NCBI GenBank assembly: GCA_029718625.1
Contig: CM056389.1
Location: 14,656,452 to 14,720,451, forward strand
Length of the DNA: 64,000 nucleotides
Origin: Synaphobranchus kaupii
Lineage: Eukaryota; Chordata; Actinopteri; Anguilliformes; Synaphobranchidae
Reading direction: 5' to 3'
Shown here: piece by piece, positions 33,721-48,500 of the stretch
Layout: the number at the start of each line of letters is the position of its first letter
Position numbering within the stretch: position 1 is the first letter of the stretch
Position numbers and translations under genes: made by a program
Notes under the pieces: generated by a model
What the model was told of the DNA's origin: nothing
The model's input: only the letters and a program-made list of their open reading frames with translations
Database searches by the model: none

Positions 33721-35666
33721 AGTGTGAAAGATGCATAGAAGAAGAAAAACAACACACAGCACGAGGGATTCCATTTGTTTTTCTTCCCTCTACTAGTTCA
33801 GCCCATAGACAGCAGAAATGCCTTCGCCTCCAAGTTCTTTCCACACAGTGACAGACACAGACCCACGGATGTTAATACATTATACCGATGACTAAACCCC
33901 TTTGATGTTGATCCTGAAGGGCAGTAGAACGCAGAAAACATGGTTTTTGCGCTAACGCGCAGGACGCCGCGTCTGCCTATGAGTTTGTGAGCAGTTTCCC
34001 CGGCATATGCCTCTTTGTGAATCATTCTTCTACCGACTGTGAACTGTGGGGGTGTTTGTAGAGAGAAAGAAGAGTTGGTTCATTAGACAGGGCCAGAAAA
34101 GACAGGCTGGGAGCCGCCGGAGATAAAGCAGCTGCAGAACTGGAGGAATTCCTCCCACACAAAGTCTCCTTAATGCCTTCCTTTTTCAGAACAATTACAT
34201 GGAATAACCGCACAGGCGCACAGACATATCGCCACGGAGTTCAAGTGCTAGGACACCGTATGCACACTTGGAAAAGGAGACAATTTAAGCTGGTTAACAA
34301 CGAGGACCATTCCAAAGAAGAGCAGTCGCCCCTAGCGATAAAATAATTATGACTTCATTATTTATACAGCATGTAACCAAGGCAAGTCAGCGCATGCAAA
34401 TCATATTACTTATTTCTGCCAGTGGTCCATTAAAGAGAGCGGAGATGTCATAAGCAGTTAAGCGGATGCTTAAGGTATGCACTTAGTTGTTTTACTTTTA
34501 CTTGTATCATTATTATTATTTATTCTAACTATTCTAACATTTTTTTTTTCTTCTGGGGGTGGTCGGGGTACGTACAGCTTCACTTGCATGGTGAAAAAAA
34601 AAAGCAAAAATCTCTCACAAAAAAAAAAAAAAAAAAAAAAAGATGAAGAGGACATTTGTGGCAAAAAGCAAGTAAAGTGCTCCCCCTTTGGGCCAAACAG
34701 GGTATCGACAGGACAGGTTTTCAACTTTCACTTTGTGTGTCAATATATTACCTCCAGGCATTCACATGAACGCACACATTCTAAATGCTCATGCACTGTA
34801 GGGCCATTATGTTCTTTTTAAATATACCTCAGTGGAACATCAGAAACACATTCAAGCTCTATGCGGGCACTGCATAGAGATCTGCTCCTCTGACACACTG
34901 TCATTAAACAATGACGATCCAGCTGACCTTCAAATAAGAGTCACACAGCCTTCTGCATAGAACCATCCAGAAAAAAAAAAAAAACACATTGCTACAACAT
35001 TACATTACATTCATTTGGTAGATGTTTGTATCCAAAGCGACGTTTAATAAGTGCATACCCGAGGTCATGGGTATGAGAACGCCCTTGTCTGGAATGAGAA
35101 CACAGTTGTACGGCACAACAAAGCTTGGTACTCTTACCGAAGCAAGCTGTCGCCACTGAACTCCAGGGAAAAGCAGCCATCAGGCCATGTAGCCCCCTTT
35201 CATACACCTTCACCGGACATCTCCTGCTCGATTGGCCCTCATATCACATTTTAGCAGGTGACTCCTGTCCTATTGTAAGAGGCGAGATCCGGCAGATCGA
35301 ACCAAAATCTCGCCGCACACTCCACAAAACTGTGCTAGCCCATTTCAGCTAAAGGCACATGCCCACGCTGATGAGCCTACAGAGCCTACAACCGCTTTTA
35401 GAGTCCCAAGGAGTTACCTCAACCGTCTACACACAACTGGCGAACTAACCGCTCTCTCCTACACAGATGCCCATTGGCCGGTGGGTTATAACGGCACAAT
35501 GAGGCAGAAAAAACCAGACGATAGCGAAGTCGACAGTCCCAAGTCCAATCGCTGCCAAAGACAGTCGTGACGACAACAGCCTCTTGCCCCTCCCACCGCC
35601 CAGCCCTCACGCCGATCCACACTCCCACAAACACGCAAACACAGTGAGAAAGAAGGGGTGACTTAC
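33721..35666 (-). other. gramd1b: gramd1b intron 2, part adjoining the microexon
   Basis: No exon was recognised besides the microexon. It contains a poly-A run of about 23 bp at 34619-34641 and an L2-type tail fragment at 34998-35060. Confidence 0.5.
34998..35060 (-). mobile_element. L2-type LINE/SINE 3' tail, minus orientation
   Basis: The + strand reads ACATTACATTACATTCATTT then GGTAGATGTTTGTATCCAAA and GCGACG. This is the reverse complement of the tail at 61920-61969, ending in TGTAA repeats. Confidence 0.75.
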
Positions 35667-35687
35667 GTTGTACCAGCTCTGGCTTTT
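35667..35687 (-). CDS. gramd1b: gramd1b exon 2, 21-nt microexon
   Basis: This is exactly 21 nt between acceptor 'gtccacag' and donor 'gtaagt', encoding KSQSWYN in phase 0 (residues 73-79). The human protein has KKSQSWYNVLSPTYK at this place, so the microexon fits between exon 1 (ending GGKNSK) and exon 3 (starting VLSPT). It was found by phase and sequence, not by length. As a multiple of three it can be skipped without changing frame. It follows a 28-kb intron that holds the giant satellite. Confidence 0.93.
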
Positions 35688-36599
35688 CTGTGGACACGGA
35701 GTCGAACACACACACAAACACAGAGAGAGAAGAAAAAACAAGGTGTGTTAAGTTGGCAAGAACATTTTGAGATTATAAAGAGAGGTAAAAACTGTTTAAT
35801 ATCTGACACAGAGAAGTGTCAGAGGTTCGATTCTGGCTCTTTTTGAGCGAGAGGTGCAGTGTTGTGTCCAAAGGTATACAGCAAGGTGTTGTGGTAATAG
35901 TCTGTAAATTTCTCAGCTAGAAATGCTAACAAGTAAACATAAACAAAAGATTATTTTATTTTATTAATTTATGTTATAAATATTGTAATGTAGCAACACA
36001 AGATAGACATGACAAATGAGTCTTGCACATTAGTGAATTTAGCATTAAATAAAGGCAGGCATATGTTCACTGTGAAGATCCATGTACTTTTGCAACCATT
36101 CCTTTTTTAGCCACAAGGGGGAAGCATCCCCTCTATTTGAGTAAATTATTCAACCCTGATCAATGAGTGGAAACTAAAACTGAAGTTGAAAACTATTCCA
36201 TCACAATTAGTTTTAGCATTTTAGATATACATATTCCTGTAAGTTATTCAAATCATCAGGTCAAATTGTATCCATTTTGTGCTTGGATTGAATATTGTAG
36301 TCATTGCACTGTGCTAAAACACTTTAGTTTACGTGATTTTAAAAATGTATTTTCTGCAGTGCAGTTAGCACTGAATCAATAGCAGAATGCCTGGTTTTAT
36401 AGAAAAAAAGGTGAGTTCAGTCGCTTTACGTGACTCGCTCAGGGCAGCCAGGCTTACGTGAACACCTATAGCCTGGAAAACTGACTCTGTGGGCTGATTC
36501 GATCGAATGGCGCGCGAGTCACAACGGCGTTTGAGTGAGTGAAGCCTGCAGAGAGATGGACTGCAGCAGGGGAGCGGGGGTACTTATCCCCAAAAATCA

Positions 36600-39500
36600 C
36601 CTACAGCTCTGATCACCTGTTTAACACATAAACCCACAGCTCTGATCACCTGTTTAACACATAAACCAACAGCTCTGATCACCTGTTTAACACATAAACC
36701 TACAGCTCTGATCACCTGTTTAACACATAAACCTACAGCTCTGATCACCTGTTTAACACATAAACATACAGCTCCGATCACCTGTTTAACACATAAACCC
36801 ACAGCTCTGATCACCTGTTTTACACATAAACCCACAGCTCTTATCACCTGTTTAAGATATAAACCTACAGCTCTGATCACCTGTTTAACACATAAACCCA
36901 CAGCTCTGATCACCTGTTTAACACATAAACCTACAGCTCTGATCACCTGTTTAACACATACACATACAGCTCTGATCAGCTGTTTAACACATAAACCCAC
37001 AGCTCTTATCACCTGTTTAACACATAAACCTACAGCTCTGATCACCTGTAAAACACATAAACCTACAGCTCTGATCACCTGTAAAACACATAAACCTACA
37101 GCTCTGATCACCTGTTTAACACATAAACCCACAGCTCTTATCACCTGTTTAACATATAAACCTACAGCTCTGATCACCTGTTTAACACATAAACCTACAG
37201 CTCTGATCACCTGTTTAACACATAAACCCACAGCTCTTATCACCTGTTTAACATATAAACCTACAGCTCTGATCACCTGTTTAACACATAAACCTACAGC
37301 TCTGATCACCTGTTTAACACATAAACCCACAGCTCTTATCACCTGTTTAACATATAGACCTACAGCTCTGATCACCTGTTTAACACATAAACCCACAGCT
37401 CTAATCACCTGTTTAACACATAAACCTACAGCTCTGATCACCTGTTTAACACATACACATACAGCTCTGATCACCTGTTTAACACATAAACCTACAGCTC
37501 TGATCACCTGTTTAACACATAAACCTAAAGCTCAGATCACCTGTAAAACACATAAACCTACAGCTCTGATCACCTGTAAAACACATAAACCTACAGCTCT
37601 GATCACCTGTTTAACACATAAACCCACAGCTCTTATCACCTGTTTAACATATAAACCTACAGCTCTGATCACCTGTTTAACACATAAACCTACAGCTCTG
37701 ATCACCTGTTTAACACATAAACCCACAGCTCTGATCACCTGTTTAACACATAAACCCACAGCTCTGATCACCTGTTTAACACATAAACCTACAGCTCTGA
37801 TCACCTGTTTAACACATAAACCCACAGCTCTTATCACCTGTTTAACATATAAACCTACAGCTCTGATCACCTGTTTAACACATAAACCCACAGCTCTAAT
37901 CACCTGTTTAACACATAAACCTACAGCTCTGATCACCTGTTTAACACATACACATACAGCTCTGATCACCTGTTTAACACATAAACCTACAGCTCTGATC
38001 ACATGTAAAACACATAAACCTACAGCTCTGATCACCTGTAAAACACATAAACCTACAGCTCTGATCACCTGTTTAACACATAAACCCACAGCTCTTATCA
38101 CCTGTTTAACATATAAACCTACAGCTCTGATCACCTGTTTAACACATAAACCTACAGCTCTGATCACCTGTTTAACACATAAACATACAGCTCTGATCAC
38201 CTGTTTAACACATAAACCTACAGCCCTGATGACCTGTTTAACACATAAACATACAGCTCCGATAACCTGTTTAACACATAAACCCACAGCTCTGATCACC
38301 TGTTTAACACATAAACCTACAGCTCTGATCACCTGTTTAACACATAAATCCACAGCTCTTATCACCTGTTTAACATATAAACCTACAGCTCTGATCACCT
38401 GTTTAACACATAAACCCACAGCTCTGATCACCTGTTTAACACATAAACCTACAGCTCTGATCACCTGTTTAACACATACACATACAGCTCTGATCACCTG
38501 TTTAACACATAAACCTACAGCTCTGATCACCTGTTTAACACATAAACCTACAGCTCTGATCACCTGTAAAACACATAAACCTACAGCTCTGATCACCTGT
38601 AAAACACATAAACCTACAGCTCTGATCACCTGTTTAACACATAAACCCACAGCTCTTATCACCTGTTTAACATATAAACCTACAGCTCTGATCACCTGTT
38701 TAACACATAAACCTACAGCTCTGATCACCTGTTTAACACATAAACCTACAGCTCTGATCACCTGTTCAACACATAAACATACAGCTCTTATCACCTGTTT
38801 AACATATAAACCTACAGCTCTGATCACCTGTTTAACACATAAACCCACAGCTCTAATCACCTGTTTAACACATAAACCTACAGCTCTGATCACCTGTTTA
38901 ACACATAAACCTACACCTCTGATCACCTGTTTAACACATAAACATACAGCTCTGATCACCCGTTTAACACATAAACCTACACCTCTGATCACCTGTTTAA
39001 CACATAAACCCACAGCTCTGATCACCTGTTTAACATATAAACCTACAGCTCTGATCACCTGTTTAACACATAAACCTACAGCTCTAATCACCTGTTTAAC
39101 ACATAAACCCACAGCACTGATCACCTGTTTAACACATAAACCTACACCTCTGATCACCTGTTTAACACGTAAACATACAGCTCTGATCACCCGTTTAACA
39201 CATAAACCTACACCTCTGATCACCTGTTTAACACATAAACATACAGCTCTGATCACCCGTTTAACACATAAACCTACACCTCTGATCACCTGTTTAACAC
39301 ATAAACCCACAGCTCTGATCACCTGTTTAACATATAAACCTACAGCACTGATCACCTGTTTAACACATAAACCTACACCTCTGATCACCTGTTTAACACG
39401 TAAACATACAGCTCTGATCACCCGTTTAACACATAAACCTACAGCTCTGATCACCTGTTTAACATGTAAACATACAGCTCTGATCACCTGTTTAACACAT

Positions 39501-42500
39501 AAACATACAGCTCTGATCACCTGTTTAACACATAAACATACAGCTCTGATCACCTGTTTAACACATAAACCTACAGCTCTGATCACCAGTTTAACACATA
39601 AACCTACAGCTCTGATCACCTGTTTAACACATAAACCTACAGCTCTAATCACCTGTTTAACACATAAACCTACAGCTCTGATCACCGGTTTAACACATAA
39701 ACCTACAGCTCTGATCACCTGTTTAACACATAAACCTACAGCTCTGATCACCGGTTTAACACATAAACCTACAGCTCTGATCACCTGTTTAACACATAAA
39801 CCTACAGCTCTGATCACCTGTTTAACACATAAACATACAGCTCTGATCACCTGTTTAACACATAAACCTACAGCTCTGATAACCTGTTTAACACAAACCC
39901 ACAGCTCTGCTCACCTGTTTAACACATAAACCTACAGCTCTGCTCACCTGTTTAACACATAAACCCACAGCTCTGATAACCTGTTTAACACATAAACCCA
40001 CAGCTCTGCTCACCTGTTTAACACATAAACCTACAGCTCTGCTCACCTGTTTAACACATAAACCCACAGCTCTGATAACCTGTTTAACACATAAACCCAC
40101 AGCTCTGCTCACCTGTTTAACACATAAACCTACAGCTCTGCTCACCTGTTTAACACATAAACCTACAGCTCTGATCACCTGTTTAACACATAAACCCACA
40201 GCTCTGCTCACCTGTTTAACACATAAACCTACAGCTCTGATCACCTGTTTAACACATAAACCTACAGCTCTGATAACCTGTTTAACACATAAACCCACAG
40301 CTCTGCTCACCTGTTTAACACATAAACCTACAGCTCTGATCACCTGTTTAACACATAAACCTACAGCTCTGATAACCTGTTTAACACATAAAACCACAGC
40401 TCTGATCACCTGTTTAACATATAAACCTACAATTCTGATCACCTGTTTAACACATAAACCTACAGCTCTGATAACCTGTTCAACACATAAACCCACAGCT
40501 CTGCTCACCTGTTTAACACATAAACCTACAGCTCTGATCACCTGTTTAACACATAAACCTACAGCTCTGATAACCTGTTTAACACATAAACCCACAGCTC
40601 TGATCACCTTTTTAACATATAAACCTACAGCTCTGATCACCTGTTTAACACATACACCCACAGCTCTGATCACCTGTTTAACACATAAACCTACAGCTCT
40701 GATAACCTGTTTAACACATAAACCCACAGCTCTGATCACCTGTTTAACATATAAACCTACAGCTCTGATCACCTGTTTAACACATAAACCTACAGCTCTG
40801 ATAACCTGTTTAACACATAAACCCACAGCTCTGCTCACCTGTTTAACACATAAACCTACAGCTCTGATCACCTGTTTAACACATAAACCTACAGCTCTGA
40901 TAACCTGTTGAACACATAAACCCACAGCTCTGATCACCTGTTTAACATATAAACCTACAGCTCTGATCACCTTTTTAACACATACACCCACAGCTCTGAT
41001 CACCTGTTTAACACATAAACCCACAGCTCTGATCACCTGTTTAACACATAAACCCACAGCTCTGATAACCTGTTTAACACATAAACCCACAGCTCTGATC
41101 ACCTGTTTAACATATAAACCTACAGCTCTGATCACCTGTTTAACACATAAACCTACAGCTCTGATAACCTGTTTAACACATAAACCCACAGCTCTGCTCA
41201 CCTGTTTAACACATAAACCTACAGCTCTGATCACCTGTTTAACACATAAACCTACAGCTCTGATAACCTGTTTAACACATAAACCCACAGCTCTGATCAC
41301 CTGTTTAACATATAAACCTACAGCTCTGATCACCTTTTTAACACATACACCCACAGCTCTGATCACCTGTTTAACACATAAACCCACAGCTCTGATCACC
41401 TGTTTAACACATAAACCCACAGCACTGATCACCTGTTTAACACATAAACCTACACCTCTGATCACCTGTTTAACACATAAACATACAGCTCTGATCACCC
41501 GTTTAACACATAAACCTACAGCTCTGATCACCTGTTTAACACATAAACATACAGCTCCGATCACCTGTTTAACACATAAACACACAGGTCTGATCACCTG
41601 TTTAACATATAAACCTACAACTCTGATCACCTGTTTAACACATAAACCTACAGCTCTGATAACCTGTTCAACACATAAACCCACAGCTCTGCTCACCTGT
41701 TTAACACATAAACCTACAGCTCTGATCACCTGTTTAACACATAAACCTACAGCTCTGATAACCTGTTTAACACAAAAACCCACAGCTCTGATCACCTGTT
41801 TAACATATAAACCTACAGCTCTGATCACCTGTTTAACACATACACCCACAGCTCTGATCACCTGTTTAACACATAAACCTACAGCTCTGATAACCTGTTT
41901 AACACATAAACCCACAGCTCTGATCACCTGTTTAACATATAAACCTACAGCTCTGATCACCTGTTTAACACATAAACCTACAGCTCTGATAACCTGTTTA
42001 ACACATAAACCCACAGCTCTGCTCACCTGTTTAACACATAAACCTACAGCTCTGATCACCTGTTTAACACATAAACCTACAGCTCTGATCACCTGTTTAA
42101 CACATAAACCTACAGCTCTGATCACCTGTTTAACATACAAACCTACAGCTCTGATCACCTGTTTAACACATAAACCTACAGCTCTGATCACCTGTTTAAC
42201 ATACAAACCTACAGCTCTGATCACCTGTTTAACACATAAACCTACAGCTCTGATCACCTTTTTAACATATAAACCTACAGCTCTGATCACCTGTTTAACA
42301 CATACACCCACAGCTCTGATCACCTGTTTAACACATAAACCTACAGCTCTGATAACCTGTTTAACACATAAACCCACAGCTCTGATCACCTGTTTAACAT
42401 ATAAACCTACAGCTCTGATCACCTGTTTAACACATAAACCTACAGCTCTGATAACCTGTTTAACACATAAACCCACAGCTCTGATCACCTGTTTAACATA

Positions 42501-45500
42501 TAAACCTACAGCTCTGATCACCTGTTTAACACATAAACCTACAGCTCTGATAACCTGTTTAACACATAAACCCACAGCTCTGCTCACCTGTTTAACACAT
42601 AAACCTACAGCTCTGATCACCTGTTTAACACATAAACCTACAGCTCTGATAACCTGTTGAACACATAAACCCACAGCTCTGATCACCTGTTTAACATATA
42701 AACCTACAGCTCTGATCACCTTTTTAACACATACACCCACAGCTCTGATCACCTGTTTAACACATAAACCCACAGCTCTGATCACCTGTTTAACACATAA
42801 ACCCACAGCTCTGATCACCTGTTTAACACATAAACCCACAGCTCTGATCACCTGTTTAACACATAAACCCACAGCTCTGATAACCTGTTTAACACATAAA
42901 CCTACAGCTCTGATAACCTGTTTAACACATAAACCCACAGCTCTGCTCACCTGTTTAACACATAAACCTACAGCTCTGATCACCTGTTTAACACATAAAC
43001 CCACAGCTCTGCTCACCTGTTTAACACATAAACCTACAGCTCTGATCACCTGTTTAACACATAAACCTACAGCTCTGATAACCTGTTTAACACATAAACC
43101 CACAGCTCTGATCACCTGTTTAACATATAAACCTACAGCTCTGATCACCTTTTTAACACATACACCCACAGCTCTGATCACCTGTTTAACACATAAACCC
43201 ACAGCTCTGATCACCTGTTTAACACATAAACCCACAGCACTGATCACCTGTTTAACACATAAACCTACACCTCTGATCACCTGTTTAACACATAAACATA
43301 CAGCTCTGATCACCCGTTTAACACATAAACCTACAGCTCTGATCACCTGTTTAACACATAAACATACAGCTCCGATCACCTGTTTAACACATAAACCCAC
43401 AGGTCTGATCACCTGTTTAACATATAAACCTACAACTCTGATCACCTGTTTAACACATAAACCTACAGCTCTGATAACCTGTTCAACACATAAACCCACA
43501 GCTCTGCTCACCTGTTTAACACATAAACCTACAGCTCTGATCACCTGTTTAACACATAAACCTACAGCTCTGATAACCTGTTTAACACAAAAAACCCACA
43601 GCTCTGATCACCTGTTTAACATATAAACCTACAGCTCTGATCACCTGTTTAACACATACACCCACAGCTCTGATCACCTGTTTAACACATAAACCTACAG
43701 CTCTGATAACCTGTTTAACACATAAACCCACAGCTCTGATCACCTGTTTTAACATATAAACCTACAGCTCTGATCACCTGTTTAACACATAAACCTACAG
43801 CTCTGATAACCTGTTTAACACATAAACCCACAGCTCTGCTCACCTGTTTAACACATAAACCTACAGCTCTGATCACCTGTTTAACACATAAACCTACAGC
43901 TCTGATCACCTGTTTAACACATAAACCTACAGCTCTGATCACCTGTTTAACATACAAACCTACAGCTCTGATCACCTGTTTAACACATAAACCTACAGCT
44001 CTGATCACCTGTTTAACATACAAACCTACAGCTCTGATCACCTGTTTAACACATAAACCTACAGCTCTGATCACCTGTTTAACACATAAACCCACAGCAC
44101 TGATCACCTGTTTAACACATAAACCTACACCTCTGATCACCTGTTTAACACATAAACATACAGCTCTGATCACCCGTTTAACACATAAACCTACAGCTCT
44201 GATCACCTGTTTAACACATAAACATACAGCTCCGATCACCTGTTTAACACATAAACCCACAGCTCTGATCACCTGTTTAACATATAAACCTACAACTCTG
44301 ATCACCTGTTTAACACATAAACCTACAGCTCTGATAACCTGTTCAACACATAAACCCACAGCTCTGCTCACCTGTTTAACACATAAACCTACAGCTCTGA
44401 TCACCTGTTTAACACATAAACCCACAGCTCTGATCACCTGTTTAACATATAAACCTACAGCTCTGATCACCTGTTTAACACATACACCCACAGCTCTGAT
44501 CACCTGTTTAACACATAAACCTACAGCTCTGATAACCTGTTTAACACATAAACCCACAGCTCCGATCACCTGTTTAACATATAAACCTACAGCTCTGATC
44601 ACCTGTTTAACACATAAACCTACAGCTCTGATCACCTGTTTAACACATACACCCACAGCTCTGATCACCTGTTTAACACATAAACCTACAGCTCTGATAA
44701 CCTGTTTAACACATAAACCCACAGCTCTGATCACCTGTTTAACATATAAACCTACAGCTCTGATCACCTGTTTAACACATAAACCTACAGCTCTGATAAC
44801 CTGTTTAACACATAAACCCACAGCTCTGCTCACCTGTTTAACACATAAACCTACAGCTCTGATCACCTGTTTAACACATAAACCTACAGCTCTGATCACC
44901 TGTTTAACACATAAACCTACAGCTCTGATCACCTGTTTAACATACAAACCTACAGCTCTGATCACCTGTTTAACACATAAACCTACAGCTCTGATCACCT
45001 GTTTAACATACAAACCTACAGCTCTGATCACCTGTTTAACACATAAACCTACAGCTCTGATCACCTGTTTAACACATAAACCCACAGCACTGATCACCTG
45101 TTTAACACATAAACCTACACCTCTGATCACCTGTTTAACACATAAACATACAGCTCTGATCACCCGTTTAACACATAAACCTACAGCTCTGATCACCTGT
45201 TTAACACATAAACATACAGCTCCGATCACCTGTTTAACACATAAACCCACAGCTCTGATCACCTGTTTAACATATAAACCTACAACTCTGATCACCTGTT
45301 TAACACATAAACCTACAGCTCTGATAACCTGTTCAACACATAAACCCACAGCTCTGCTCACCTGTTTAACACATAAACCTACAGCTCTGATCACCTGTTT
45401 AACACATAAACCCACAGCTCTGATCACCTGTTTAACATATAAACCTACAGCTCTGATCACCTGTTTAACACATACACCCACAGCTCTGATCACCTGTTTA

Positions 45501-48500
45501 ACACATAAACCTACAGCTCTGATAACCTGTTTAACACATAAACCCACAGCTCCGATCACCTGTTTAACATATAAACCTACAGCTCTGATCACCTGTTTAA
45601 CACATAAACCTACAGCTCTGATAACCTGTTTAACACATAAACCCACAGCTCTGCTCACCTGTTTAACACATAAACCTACAGCTCTGATCACCTGTTTAAC
45701 ACATAAACCTACAGCTCTGATCACCTGTTTAACACATAAACCTACAGCTCTGATCACCTGTTTAACACATAAACCTACAGCTCTGATCACCTGTTTAACA
45801 TATAAACCTACAGCTCTGATCACCTGTTTAACACATAAACCTACAGCTCTGATAACCTGTTAACACATAAACCCACAGCTCTGATCACCTGTTTAACATA
45901 TAAACCTACAGCTCTGATCACCTGTTTAACACATAAACCCACAGCTCTTATCACCTGTTTAACATATAAACCTACAGCTCTGATCACCTGTTTAACACAT
46001 AAACCTACAGCTCTGATCACCTGTTTAACACATAAACCCACAGCTCTGATCACCTGTTTAACACATAAACCCACAGCTCTGATCACCTGTTTAACACATA
46101 AACCTACAGCTCTGATCACCTGTTTAACACATAAACCCACAGCTCTTATCACCTGTTTAACATATAGACCTACAGCTCTGATCACCTGTTTAACACATAA
46201 ACCCACAGCTCTAATCACCTGTTTAACACATAAACCTACAGCTCTGATCACCTGTTTAACACATACACATACAGCTCTGATCACCTGTTTAACACATAAA
46301 CCTACAGCTCTGATCACCTGTTTAACACATAAACCTAAAGCTCAGATCACCTGTAAAACACATAAACCTACAGCTCTGATCACCTGTAAAACACATAAAC
46401 CTACAGCTCTGATCACCTGTTTAACACATAAACCCACAGCTCTTATCACCTGTTTAACATATAAACCTACAGCTCTGATCACCTGTTTAACACATAAACC
46501 TACAGCTCTGATCACCTGTTTAACACATAAACCCACAGCTCTGATCACCTGTTTAACACATAAACCCACAGCTCTGATCACCTGTTTAACACATAAACCT
46601 ACAGCTCTGATCACCTGTTTAACACATAAACCCACAGCTCTTATCACCTGTTTAACATATAAACCTACAGCTCTGATCACCTGTTTAACACATAAACCCA
46701 CAGCTCTAATCACCTGTTTAACACATAAACCTACAGCTCTGATCACCTGTTTAACACATACACATACAGCTCTGATCACCTGTTTAACACATAAACCTAC
46801 AGCTCTGATCACATGTAAAACACATAAACCTACAGCTCTGATCACCTGTAAAACACATAAACCTACAGCTCTGATCACCTGTTTAACACATAAACCCACA
46901 GCTCTGCTCACCTGTTTAACACATAAACCTACAGCTCTGATAACCTGTTTAACACATAAACCCACAGCTCTGCTCACCTGTTTAACACATAAACCTACAG
47001 CTCTGATCACCTGTTTAACACATAAACCTACAGCTCTGATAACCTGTTTAACACATAAACCCACAGCTCTGATCACCTGTTTAACATATAAACCTACAGC
47101 TCTGATCACCTTTTTAACACATACACCCACAGCTCTGATCACCTGTTTAACACATAAACCCACAGCTCTGATCACCTGTTTAACACATAAACCCACAGCA
47201 CTGATCACCTGTTTAACACATAAACCTACACCTCTGATCACCTGTTTAACACATAAACATACAGCTCTGATCACCCGTTTAACACATAAACCTACAGCTC
47301 TGATCACCTGTTTAACACATAAACATACAGCTCCGATCACCTGTTTAACACATAAACCCACAGGTCTGATCACCTGTTTAACATATAAACCTACAACTCT
47401 GATCACCTGTTTAACACATAAACCTACAGCTCTGATAACCTGTTCAACACATAAACCCACAGCTCTGCTCACCTGTTTAACACATAAACCTACAGCTCTG
47501 ATCACCTGTTTAACACATAAACCTACAGCTCTGATAACCTGTTTAACACAAAAACCCACAGCTCTGATCACCTGTTTAACATATAAACCTACAGCTCTGA
47601 TCACCTGTTTAACACATACACCCACAGCTCTGATCACCTGTTTAACACATAAACCTACAGCTCTGATAACCTGTTTAACACATAAACCCACAGCTCTGAT
47701 CACCTGTTTAACATATAAACCTACAGCTCTGATCACCTGTTTAACACATAAACCTACAGCTCTGATAACCTGTTTAACACATAAACCCACAGCTCTGCTC
47801 ACCTGTTTAACACATAAACCTACAGCTCTGATCACCTGTTTAACACATAAACCTACAGCTCTGATCACCTGTTTAACACATAAACCTACAGCTCTGATCA
47901 CCTGTTTAACATACAAACCTACAGCTCTGATCACCTGTTTAACACATAAACCTACAGCTCTGATCACCTGTTTAACATACAAACCTACAGCTCTGATCAC
48001 CTGTTTAACACATAAACCTACAGCTCTGATCACCTGTTTAACACATAAACCCACAGCACTGATCACCTGTTTAACACATAAACCTACACCTCTGATCACC
48101 TGTTTAACACATAAACATACAGCTCTGATCACCCGTTTAACACATAAACCTACAGCTCTGATCACCTGTTTAACACATAAACATACAGCTCCGATCACCT
48201 GTTTAACACATAAACCCACAGCTCTGATCACCTGTTTAACATATAAACCTACAACTCTGATCACCTGTTTAACACATAAACCTACAGCTCTGATAACCTG
48301 TTCAACACATAAACCCACAGCTCTGCTCACCTGTTTAACACATAAACCTACAGCTCTGATCACCTGTTTAACACATAAACCCACAGCTCTGATCACCTGT
48401 TTAACATATAAACCTACAGCTCTGATCACCTGTTTAACACATACACCCACAGCTCTGATCACCTGTTTAACACATAAACCTACAGCTCTGATAACCTGTT

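Noticed and set aside
39888..43544. A 1218-codon open frame on the minus strand (repeats of VIRAVGLCVKQ), and similar frames of 345-1119 codons
   Set aside because: They exist only because the satellite unit is 33 bp and has no stop in this frame. The plus strand is open in the same way (LITCLTHKPTA). There is no promoter, splice or codon-conservation evidence, and changes are not limited to silent positions.
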